In this document: piece after piece, positions 11,364 to 21,648 of the stretch | Layout of the letters: the number at the start of each line of letters is the position of its first letter | Position numbering within the stretch: position 1 is the stretch's first letter | Source: Lagopus muta | Lineage: Eukaryota > Chordata > Aves > Galliformes > Phasianidae | Assembly (NCBI RefSeq): GCF_023343835.1 | Contig: NC_064438.1 | Location: 12,009,077 to 12,073,076 of the forward strand | Reading direction: 5' to 3' | Length of the DNA stretch: 64,000 bases | Translations under genes and position numbers: made by a program | The notes under the pieces: model-generated | Database searches by the model: none | Told to the model about the DNA's origin: nothing | What the model saw: the letters and a program-made list of their open reading frames with translations, nothing else

Positions 11364-12467
11364 ATTGGTTAGTTTTAAACCCACAGGCTTGTGGAAAACT
11401 GTGGACTGAATATTTCCAGTGCTTGTAGAGCCACACCTTCTCCTAAGGATGGTAGTCAAAAGCTTAGTCTGAAACTATATGCTACCAATGAAGTAGACTT
11501 GCTTTGTAGACCCCCCTTGATTCTAGTTCAAATATATCCATTACGCTATAAAACACTGTTTTCTTCCACTTTTTTGCCTTTTTTTTTTTTTTTTTTTCCC
11601 TCTGGTGGTTCTCCTATGTTAGACCAGTGAAGCTCCACTGAGGAGAAAAGGCTTTAAAAGGTGAAAACCAGGAGGATAGGAGAGAGTTTGCTGTCTTATG
11701 GGCTGTTTTGCTTTATTAGCAAAAGAAATGAGTTTGCGGGTTTGAAAAGGGTGGTAGGTATGTGTGCACAAGGCCAGAAGAACCAGTCTTCGAAACTCCT
11801 TAGTAAAAAGAAAACTATTAATAAAAACTAATTTCAAGGCCAAGAGCTGCCGATATCCTGGACTTCTCTGAGTACCATAGTAGAAATGAGCAATGAGAAA
11901 ACCTGGAGCCTTTTTTCCCGCTCATATTAGTGAAGAATACTTTGATACAAGTATTCTTGTATTGGTGTCTTTTTTCATGGGGGTAGGAGGCTTTCTCCTT
12001 GCTTACCACAGCATATTTCATAAGTCTGAGTCTTAGATGTAGCTCAGGGACACTGGAAGGTGGGTCTTGCTTCATTCCAGAATTTCTTTGACCATAGTCA
12101 TTCTGGCTTCTTTGGTAAGAGTGGAAGTAAGATGGTTGCAAGGAGCCAGTGTTGCTACTCTGCTTTCTGGACCAGAGGAAATTAACTTATTTTTAGAATG
12201 GTCTTGGTGTGGCTGTGGGCTGCTAGTACACTTCAGGAATTCATGTTGCATATTTTTCCCAGCAGAATCTAACCCTTGACTTCTAGAAGTGTAATACAAT
12301 ATATGTCCTTGATAAAAGCCTCCTGGTGATAATGCTACTTGGATTCAGAGTGAAAATTTTGGCGCAGATGGGAATAATTCTTAGAAAGATGCTACAGGAA
12401 GTACTTGGAAAAGCTCCAATCAATTTACAATATGTACTGATATTTTTATATGCTTTTTAGAGCTGCA

Positions 12468-13045
12468 CAGAATCACTCAGGTTGGAAAAGACCTTAAAGA
12501 TCATTGAGTCCAACCACAACCTAACCAAACTATCCTAACTAACAACCCCCTGCTAAATCAGGTCCCTGAGCACCATATCCAAGTGGTTTTTAAACACATC
12601 CAGGGATGGTGACTCAACCACCTCCCTGGGGAGCCTATTCCAGTGCTTAACAACACTTTCCGTAAAGGAGTTTTTCTGATATCCAAACTAAACTTACCCT
12701 GGCGCAACTTGTGGCCGTTTCCCCTTGTCCTGTCACCAGTGAGAAGAGACCAACCCTGCTCTTGTTGTAAGCACCTTTCAGATATTGGAAGAGAGCAATA
12801 AGGTCTCCCCTCAGCCTCCTTTTTCCCCAGGCTAAGCAGCCCCAGCTCCCCCTTCACAAGCCTTGCTGTGAAGGCCTGTGTATGGCCTTTCTTTGGACCT
12901 GCTCCAGCACCTCCATGTCCTTTCTGTACTGAGGTGCCCAACACAGTACTTGAGATGAGGCCTCACCAATGCCAAGTACAGGGCAGGTTGACTTCCCTAG
13001 TCCTGCTCACCACGCCATTCCTGATACAGGCCATTGGCCTTCTTT
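12468..13045 (-). mobile_element. CR1 LINE fragment, about 580 bp, well preserved
   Basis: Antisense CR1 from its 3' end (AGAATCACTCAGGTTGGAAA, GAGTCCAACCACAACC) through CATCCAGGGATGGTGACTC, CTCCCTGGGGAGCC, TTCCCCTTGTCCTGTCACC and AATAAGGTCTCCCCTCAGCC to GAGGCCTCACCAATGCC and the ORF2-proximal part. It is the longest CR1 copy in the window. The minus-strand ORF 12558-12944 is CR1-internal and not a host gene. Confidence 0.95.
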
Positions 13046-15787
13046 TTATTGAAGATCTTGGAGACAATATGATTTATAGGTAAATAGAGGTTTTTGCTAC
13101 TGCCTATTGTGAAAGGAAAGGTTGCATAAAACAAGAGAATACGTGGTTATCTGGATCTTGGAAGTATTTGGCTCTGGATCTAACAGCGAGAATACTGTCA
13201 GATCATATTGAAGATGGAGGCTTGCAGTTCTGTCAGGGCTGGTTTTGATGAAGAGGCTATTCAAAAACAGTATTAAAGTGCTTATTCCATTAGTGAAAAG
13301 CCTTTATAAAACAAACAAGAAACATAATCGTTAAAAAAAAAACAAACAAAAACTAAACCAACCCAATGGAAAAAAAAAACAAAACACCCTATGATTAAAT
13401 GTTACAGACTGGTGGAATCTAATTTCTAAGTTAGTTGAGGACATTGCTGTATTTTCCACCTGTGGTTGATTGTTGAAGTATATTCTATATCTGGCTGTCT
13501 GTTATACCTACTCATGAGCCAGCCTCTGGGATGGAAGCAGGCTGACTTCAGTCCTGTGCTGGGTGGCAGCTGGGCTTTACAAAGCAGTGACTCTAAGATG
13601 TTTGTGAGAAAACGCTCATAGGTTGCAGTGTGCTTTTTATGTTTTTGTTTTGTTTTTAAATGCTGTAATTTTCATGCTATGTCTGTTAACTCAGGTTTTT
13701 GACTGACATGACAAACCTCATAGCTGGCATCCAGTTACAAATGAAGAGCTGGGGAATTGGCAGAATTTTCATTTGGTGGGTCCTGTTTGAAGTTAGATTG
13801 AAGACTCATTTGAGTTGCACAAGTGTTTGCATTGTTGATGTTAAGACAGAGCTCTATATAAGGGGTCTCATTAAGCTCCATTTCTAATTTATTTTTCATT
13901 CTTGTTCTAGCTTCATTACTTGCAAATTGTCATTTTGTGAAACAGATGTCTGTGTGTTGAATATGATAAGCTCTTGTCTATTGTGAACCTTTAAATAGAG
14001 AGCAGAGCAGCTTTGAGTTGGCGGGGGAGTGAGCCAAGGCCTCTCTTGGTAGAAATGGATAGGGCTTCACTGAGGCTATTTGCAGTAGCAGAGAATTTGC
14101 TGCAGTGTCAAAGTGCAGGTGTTAGCATTGGAGCAGGAGTTGAGAGACAGAGCACTGACCCCAACCAGAGAGATAAATGTTTTTATGTGAAGTGAATGTA
14201 AAAAGTTACCTTATATAAATTATTTTTATATTAATGGAAAACATAAAATGAGAAGAATAAAGCCACAGGCTAAAAAATGGATTTTAAGTAGTCAGGATGT
14301 CGTTACTTCTTGCGGGTCCGTATAGCTACATTTTTCATTATTCAGATTTGTCAGAAGTTGGCAGTCTCTTTGGGCTCGTATTCTTTTTTCACTGTGCTTT
14401 GTCTGGTTTTTCACCTGAGATGCTGTAGTACCAGCTAAGGCAGGGCAGGTTGCCTTATGTTAAGTCTAGACTATACTTCAGTGTTGCTGAAATGATGCTT
14501 GAGTATTTAAGATGGAACTACTGGTTTGGATTTAATCATACTACTTCTGCTCCTGAGGTCCTTACGTGGTTCCACGTGTAAATGCCAGAATCAAGTGTGC
14601 TAAGAGTCAAGATGGGCAGAACTGCTATAGGTGTATTGCTCAGAAAGGGTGGTGGAAAAGCTCAGGCAGATTGTTGTAATGTGGATATTCCTGTGAAGTG
14701 GCAAAGAAGGGGCCAAAGTCTGCAGACCAGAGAGGTGTGTGTTGTCTCCCCGATATAGAGGAGGCTAGCAAAAGTCTTCATTTATGAGGGAAAGCTGAGA
14801 AACCTGACAAGGAATTCAACCCTTGAGCACAGATTGATGGCTAGTCCTAAAAATTACCACCAGGCAGAAGTAATTAGTGATATAAAAACTGTCTCCATTA
14901 CTCGGTTTATAAGCACTTCTGGTAAGAAAGAGGTTAATAACTCTGTTTATAGTAAGAAAAGACCCTTGCCCTTCAGTACACACACTTCACTGTACCCAGA
15001 TAATCCCTGGAGCAAGGAGGTTTAAGGTAATTTGTGGCGCAGCTGTCCTTTTCTGGAACATGAGCAAATTCTCCTGCACATGGTCAGCTGCAAGAACAAA
15101 TGTCTATAACAAATGAAAAAACAAGATGTTCAACCCCAGCCTTCTGCGCTCGCAAGAGGAGCACATGAGCTGGGCTGTTCGTCTTGCTCGAATCAACTCC
15201 ATGGCACGAAGGGGTTTAGTGCACAGCTTATGGCCAAGTGGAAGCAACGTGTCAGTGGTGAGGGAGGAATGCTGGTGATGGAAACCTGACTGATTGACAG
15301 ACAGTGGCCATACAGTCATAGGCAATCTATTGTTTCACCAGAAGGAAGCAGGATTAGAAAATGTATAATCGTTACAATCCCCAATATAAAGCTTCAAGTG
15401 ACGGTTGCTTTGCTGTTGCTGGTGTGACTTACACTAGGTCTAATCCCACCAAGCCTGTACTTAAGCAAAATCTTCACGTGTTCCATGTGGCTCGTGCCTC
15501 GCTCCCTGGATGTCTCACTAAAAAACACCTCTGTGGCACTGCAGAAATGAGCTCTGTGATTTTTCAGGAGCTACTTCTTCCTGCGGTGTTGCTGCAGAGT
15601 GCCACTACAGTGCACACAGCGAGTCCACAAATTATGTTCTGGGAAGAAATTCTCACTATTAACAAAAATCATCTTAGTCGTTCTGAGCAGCAGAATTCAT
15701 TGCTCTGAATTGTCATTTATCTACCAAAAAAAAAAAAAAAAAAATTAACATACAAAAAAATGGCGAAGAAAGGTAATTGGGCAGGAA
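13046..15787. other. intergenic, no gene recognised
   Basis: Includes A-rich tracts at 13333-13385 (A runs with CAAACAAA) and a 20-base poly-A run at 15725-15743. Small ORFs at 13699-13887, 14834-15025, 15104-15325 and 15361-15708 show no recognisable domain. Confidence 0.5.
15724..15745. repeat. poly-A tract
   Basis: About 20 A residues about 45 bases upstream of a CR1 fragment. No AATAAA signal or recognisable transcript body lies just upstream, so I do not call it a retropseudogene tail. Confidence 0.7.
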
Positions 15788-16168
15788 GGCCAATGGCATC
15801 CTGGCTTATATCAGAAGCAATGTTGCCAACAAGAACAAGAGGTGATCGTCCCTCTGTTCTCAGCTTTGGTGAGGCTGTGTTCAGTTCTGGGCCCCTCACT
15901 ACAAAAAAGGCATCAAGGCTCTGGAGCTTGTCCAGAGAAGGGCAGTGAAGCTGTGAAGGGTTTGGAGCACAAGCCTTATGGCAGGGAGCTGAGAGAGCTG
16001 GGATTGTTTAGTCTGGAGAAGAGGAGGCTTAGGAGACACACGATGGTTAACTACAGTAAGCTGAAAGGAGGTTGTAGTGAGATGGGGGTGGGGGCTTCTT
16101 CTCGTGGGTCACAGTGATAGGATGAAAGGTGATGGTGCCAAGATGTGCCAGGGGAGGTTCGGGATAAA
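15788..16168 (+). mobile_element. CR1 LINE fragment lacking its 3' end
   Basis: The sense CR1 ORF2 end is recognisable from GGCCAATGGCATCCTGGCTT through GTTCAGTTCTGGGCCCCTCA, TCCAGAGAAGGGCA, GGAGCACAAGCCTTATG and GGGATTGTTTAGTCTGGAGA to TGCCAGGGGAGGTTCGGGAT. It then stops, although a CR1 normally continues for about 250 more bases to the octamer end. Both ends are therefore missing, which implies a later deletion or rearrangement. Confidence 0.9.
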
Positions 16169-18967
16169 ATTATAGTTGATGGCTTTTTTTGGTTCTGTTT
16201 TGTTTGAATAGTTCTCTTTGCTACCGTTTCTTGTTTGACCTGTATTGTGCCTGAGCTGTGGCCTGCTTCCTGCCTGAATGCTGGCACCCTGCTTTCAGCC
16301 AAAACAGTGTTGGCTGGTTGGTACAGAAGTTCTGCTTATTTAAAAATGCTGAATAGTGTTCAGTACTACTGGTAAAATTCTCTGGAAGTCTCTCTAATGT
16401 GGCCATAACATCAGACCAGTCCTTCACTGTGTTTCTCCTTGGCAACTTAACAACATTTCTAGCAGAAACTCATAAAAATGGCAATAGTGTGTTCTGTGTA
16501 TAGGACAGAAATAGTTATTGGGAGCAAATAAAAATGTAGTGCTATTAAGTAAAAATAAAACTGCTGAAGTACAGTGTCAATGCTCAGGAACTACCCTGCA
16601 AGTGAAATAATGATGCATGAATCTCATTTGCTGGAGAAGGTGGAGAAGTTTGATAATTACAGACAAAAACAGTGACATAGCACATGATGAAGTGATTCCA
16701 TATCTACTTCTTTTTGTTTTAACAGAGATATCTTTCTTAACTAGAATATCAAAAGCACAAACCATATGTTTAGTTACCACGAGCTGTATGTAGGAGGGTG
16801 TTGTGCTGGATGTGGGCAGTGATGCCCTTTTGCACGAACAAGGCTGGACTGACAGAGGTCTTGTATAGAGTGCATATGGTCAGGGCTTTTTGCATAGGAT
16901 CTGAAGAGCTGGCAAAATAACTCTGTTTAGAGTGAAGTGAAATAATTACACCCCCTGTGAAGGGGAATTTTCAATAGTATACTAAAGCCATTTTGTTTTA
17001 GCAAATCAAGCCTGAAATCCCAATGCTCCAAGCTGAATGGAGTTTCAGCATCTTGCCTTCACTCTGTTTTGGGTAAGACTCTCCACAAATTACAACTTCA
17101 AAATGTCTGAATTCAAATGGGAAATAGACAAGCTGAAGTTTTTTGAATAAACTTTAGCAATATGTGTGTTTTTGTTTGTAGCTTTTGGAGTGAGAAGCTG
17201 ACAACATGAGCAGCGTGTGATGAGTGCCTCCTAAAGTTATATGTGAGTGCTTGTTGGGTGGGAATGCCTGTCCAGAAACTTACAGGGCAATACCTCCATC
17301 TTTTGACTTAGAATAGAGCTTGCATTTGCAGTAAAATGCTGTGCCTTGTGTATCCTAGCTCAGTATTGAGGTTTATTCTCTTTGTTTGTTTGTTGTTGCT
17401 GATGTCAGCCTGCCCTTTGCAGCATGGAATAAGGAAGCTTTATTTAAACATTTCATTACCTGGAGGGCTGGATTTAATGACTGATTAAAACCTAGAGCAA
17501 CTCCTTGTTTGGAGTGGGTTCTGCTGGGTGTATGTCAGTGTAAATCTCATCCAGGCTTCTGGAGAACACTGAATTTCTCTTCCTTATTTGAAGTGGAGGG
17601 AGGGCTACCTGCGCTCCCAAAAAATTTGGTCACAACAGGGGCTGTTGAGATCCTTGACTGAAAGGAGGAAGGAAGGAATTGGACTTCAAATTCATTATCC
17701 CGATATGTGTGAAAGTCCTAAAATGAGTGGGGGGAAAAATAAATGGAGGTGGGGTGGGATGTGGAAATAACTGTAATTCATCCTTGGGTTTTGCAAGCAG
17801 CTGAGCTCCACTGGGGTGATCTCGTGAAGGGTTAACGCAGCAGCAGCTGGCCACAAGGCTTGGTCCTTATCTCACTCTTATCCTCTGCTATTAACTGGCC
17901 ACAATTACGGGCTGTATCAGTTACTGCCATCTGTTTTTTTCGTGAGGCACTCGTCGGATTGCGGCCAGCAAAGGGGATTAGGTGGAGAAAGGCTGAAATG
18001 CCAAAACGGTTCCGCAGCGCCGGGCTCCCGCGTGTGCCCGCGGCCACTGCGCGCCACCCGCCTGACAGCTGCGAGGAGTGAGCGTAAAGATAAACTGTGA
18101 AGGCTGGTTCAAAGCCCTGCAAGGGAAGCGCATTTCTGCCTGCAGTTGTTGTAATGCGGGATTGTGCAGAGAGAATTGAAGTGTGGAACGTGGGTGTTCG
18201 GCACCAGGGGGGTGATTTTAGTTTCCAGTGTGGGTTGCTGCTGGTAGGGTTAAACTCCAGCATGAGCCGTGTGCAAATGGCAGCAAGAGGTGGGCATTGG
18301 GTGTGTTGAATATGGGGACAAACAGCCACAGGCAGTGGGTTGAAATGAGCCTTCAACTCTCCGTGTTGCACTAGGTGTTGCTGTCTGGGTGTTGGTCAAA
18401 GACTGGGGCAAACTGGGCTGAGATGCATGACCAGGCAGGGAGGTGTGATCCAGTCCTGATCATCAGCGTTTTAAAGAGCACTGAGACTTTTGATAAGTAC
18501 TGACTGTAGTGGTTGTTCTATTGTTTAAACTTTGAAATGTCAAACCAACTTGTAGTAATGAGAGAAAGGAAAAGGTTCCAGTGTGATACCGGGGATTCAG
18601 GAATCATTATGGCTCAACAGCTGTACTTTGATTCTAGGTTTTACTAAGACCAAATTAATTATGTTATTCTGAAGTATGGCATACTGCCAAAATAAGGCTC
18701 TTTGGATTTTATTATTTTGAGTAAATTAAATTAAGGATAATACAGATTTTATTGTTAGAAAATTAATACTTAACTAATATTTAATATCCTTTCATAATTT
18801 TTAATTAATACACGATAGTCAATATCCTAAGGATTAACATCAATGGAGGAACAAATCTATTTCTTTATAACACACAAGTTAAAGGAATAACTGGGGATGC
18901 CCTGCGCTACTCCTTCCCCTCTACCCTTTCCTGATAGATATGATTAGCAAATTGGAGAAATGATTAT
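16169..18967. other. intergenic with one CpG-dense spot, no gene recognised
   Basis: Ordinary sequence except for the CpG-dense, motif-rich segment at 17830-18090, listed separately. The longest ORF in the whole window (minus strand, 17832-18371, 179 codons) covers that segment. It lacks any domain and probably exists only because GC-rich DNA has few stops. Confidence 0.5.
17830..18090. promoter_or_regulatory. candidate regulatory element with CpG cluster
   Basis: Within AT-richer surroundings, 17941-18085 carries about 17 CpGs (hand count) in 145 bases, very dense for this interval. Just upstream lie CAGCTG (17837) and CATCTG E-boxes, GATA-type sites (CTTATC twice, TATCAG), and a homeodomain-like CAATTAC core. 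Such a mix is typical of vertebrate enhancers and small CpG islands, but function is inferred from motifs only. An alternative is the 5' end of an unannotated non-coding RNA. Confidence 0.3.
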
Positions 18968-19140
18968 AGACTCATAAAATGGCCTGGGTTGAAAAGGACC
19001 ACAATGCTCATCTAGTTTCAACCCTCTTGCTATGTGCAGGGTTGCCAACCACCAAACCAGGCTGCCTAGAGCCACATCCAGCCTGGTCTTGAATGTCTCC
19101 AGGGATGGGGCATCCACAGCCTCCTTGGGCATGTTATATG
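18968..19140 (-). mobile_element. CR1 LINE fragment, short
   Basis: Antisense CR1 3' end: TCATAAAATGGCCTGGGTTG, CATCTAGTTTCAACCCTC, GTGCAGGGTTGCCAACCACC, CACATCCAGCCTGGTCTTGA and CCAGGGATGGGGCATCCACA. It breaks off soon after the conserved CCTTGGGCA. Confidence 0.93.
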
Positions 19141-19924
19141 ATGCTCTAATGCCTTCGGTGTGCTCATCTTTTCAGATCAGTTGAAGCTTTTTGGGTCATG
19201 CAGTGGAGCACTGATGCTCCGACCATGGTGCTGGCAGAACTCAGGTGGTCACTTTCCTCTGGAAATGTCACTTCAGCCTCTGTGCCAGAGAACCATCTTC
19301 CTCGTCATACAGAGAGAGGCCTTTTTCAGCTTTGTGTATGAGAGCTGGTGTTGCTGAGCCCTGTGTCCTCAAGAGTCAAAGTTAATCTCCCAACGGAAGT
19401 CACAACTAAATGTTAACATGTTCCATCTGGTAAAACCAGTTTACTTTTTTGTACTTTCTTTCTTTGCCTCACAGAAATAGCGTGCTCTTCATTTGCCAAA
19501 AAGCACAATGGGTTGTACTGGTACCCTGTGAGTGATAGAATCCTTGCCAGGATTTCTTCCTGTGTAGTTAGATTTCTATGAATGAAAACCTTTGCATAGA
19601 AGGTTGTGCTATGTACACATAATCGCATATCAGGCTGCACTGTGTTTGAGGACTTGGATAAAGTATTTGCTAGCCTGGCAGTAGCTCTTATTTTCCCTTT
19701 TTTCCTCAGAGAAAATTCATACCTCACTTACAGCTGCTTCAGATGCACCCAGGCCTCCTTTCTGATCATCAGGTAACATGTGGCTTCCAAGTTGTTGGTA
19801 TAAACCTCTTGTCAAACTGCAATATTCAGAGATCTTTAGGGACAGAACAAGCCTCCAATTTTTGCTTGAAGCTTTAATTCTATTTAATTTGTAAACATTT
19901 GCAAAATGATGTGAATTTTGTTCC

Positions 19925-19961
<37 letters not shown>

Positions 19962-21509
19962 CATTGTGAGTACTAGTTCAAAGCATAGATATTTCTTTGC
20001 CATCATTGTGCTCCAGCAGTGATGCCTTGGAAAGAAAAGAATAAGTTCTGAAGTATGTTGCCATGTTGACCCTCCGGGTTGGAGTTTTGGAAGGCATTTG
20101 CTGCCAAAGGGATCTGGTTGTGTTTGTCACACATTCCTGGGGGTTGTGGCTGCCCGCCTTGGCTGTGGCACTGCTGGTTGGCGGGCACAGGAGCGACCAG
20201 CCTGGGCAGGTGGGACCCCAGCACACTTGGCTCAGGAGGGCTGCCTGCAGAGCGGGGCAGAGGGGAGGTCAGGTCATGGCAGCCGCTGGCTGTCAGGGCT
20301 GCGAGCTGTGCACCTCCCCTCCAGGCAGGGCAGGATGTTGAGGAGGTGCAGCCCAGTGTGCAGAACAGAAAGCAGCTGGTGGTCCCGGCGTAGGAGGTCG
20401 GGCCACGCTATCGGTGCTCCCCTGCTATGGGGTAGAACTAATGAATGCCCATGCTGCTTCGTGGGTGGCAGCATCTCACAGCCAGGGCTTGCTGGTAGCT
20501 CTGCGGGAGGGAAATGATTTGTGAGTGACCCGGGTTCACGGCTATCACGGCCTCCCTAACGAGATGTCTCCTCACCTCGCCGTGTAAATGGGGCTGTGGC
20601 CCACCTGCCAGCTCTGCCCAAAGTGAGCACAGTATGTGAAGGAACTTAAAGGTGGTGAATGTGTGGAAAGGGTGGGTTTTTTGCTTTGTCAGTAGCATTA
20701 TCTCTTGTTATCCCTTGGCCTGGAGCAGTGGAGGGGAGAATGTTTTCTGCAGTGAGCTCGATTAACAGAGGGTGTTACAGACTGGAATGCAGAATGAGCT
20801 AGCATGACTTGTATGAGCTGTCACGGGGAGTGTATTGGAGGAGAAAGGGAGCTGCAGTGATGTTCTGTAAGTTATTCTTCTTGGAAGGCACACAGGGCAT
20901 TGCTGGCCCCTGTACCGCGCTACTTGTAGGGCAAGCCCTGCCCTTGCCCCAGCACAGCCGTACAGGGGATCTGCCTCCCTGTGGGGCTGGGTGATGGCTG
21001 CAGCTCTGCGTGGGTCAGGGGGGAGATGCCTGCAGTCAGTGCAGCATTCGGTGCCAGCTAGACTCTTCTTGCTGGGAGGGAGGATCAGCTCTTTCACACA
21101 TCCTGTGGCATGAAACAAGATCTCTCCTTGCCCCAGCAAGGGTAGGAGGTCACTTCTCCAGCAGGTGACATGGTCTTGTGGTGCACTTGGCTAAATAGAT
21201 GAGGCTGGGCTTGGTTTCTGTTAACTTACTTATTTCCCCCCCAAAAAAATTCAACTTCTCTTGAATAGAGGGAGGCACTTCTGAAATGTAGGATATGTAT
21301 GGTTATAGGCTGAAACCTATATAAAAATATAAACTATATAAACTGGATTTATTTTCCATGTATCCTGTAGGCATGGGGAAACTGTAGAAATCTCATATGT
21401 GTTAGTAAGCCAAAGAAACCTCATTTGTTTTCTTATCCTACATTTCAAAACATATTTTTTTCGATCCTTTGGGTATTTATATTAATATATAAATGCATAT
21501 ATTATATGT
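19141..21509. other. intergenic; includes poly-A run and a GC-rich block
   Basis: A run of nearly 30 A lies at 19931-19958. From about 20070 to 21000 the sequence is GC-rich, with overlapping ORFs on both strands (for example 20098-20517 on + and 20762-21139 on -). None shows a domain, and the overlap in several frames is what high GC alone produces. No promoter elements could be assigned. Confidence 0.45.
19931..19958. repeat. poly-A tract
   Basis: Uninterrupted A run after CTCTTTTT. No polyadenylation signal within 30 bases upstream and no recognised retrocopy. Confidence 0.8.
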
Positions 21510-21648
21510 CCAGTCAGGTTGTGGATGCCTCCTCCCTGGAAGCATTCAAGGCCAGGCAGGATGGTCTAGTGGGAGGTATCCCTGCCTATAGCAGAGAGTT
21601 GGAACTAGGTAATCTTAACGGTCCCTTCTAACCCAAACCATTCTGTGA
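21510..21648 (+). mobile_element. CR1 LINE fragment, extreme 3' end
   Basis: Recognisable from GTTGTGGATGCCTCCTCCCT and AGCATTCAAGGCCAGGCAGG to GTCCCTTCTAACCCAAACCA and TTCTGTGATTTC. Only about 140 bases remain, 5'-truncated. Confidence 0.92.

Larger units (their letters stand above)
7301..12467. other. intergenic, no gene recognised
   Basis: About 5.2 kb with no supportable gene. It contains T-rich homopolymer tracts at 8492-8531, 11322-11363 and 11578-11598. Several short ORFs overlap on both strands near 8933-9284, 10584-11300 and 11818-12299, but none has a domain or flanking splice sites I trust. No further mobile element was recognised. Confidence 0.5.

Noticed and set aside
12558-12944. 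128-codon minus-strand ORF
   Set aside because: Lies wholly inside a CR1 copy.
17832-18371. 179-codon minus-strand ORF, the longest in the window
   Set aside because: It covers a CpG-dense segment where stop codons are rare, shows no domain, signal peptide or conserved motif, and has ORFs opposite it on the + strand.
15724-19958. Poly-A runs (15724-15745, 19931-19958) as tails of processed pseudogenes
   Set aside because: No polyadenylation signal, recognisable transcript body or target duplication beside them.
20079-20517. Overlapping + ORFs in the GC-rich block
   Set aside because: Three frames and the opposite strand are all partly open, as expected from GC content alone.
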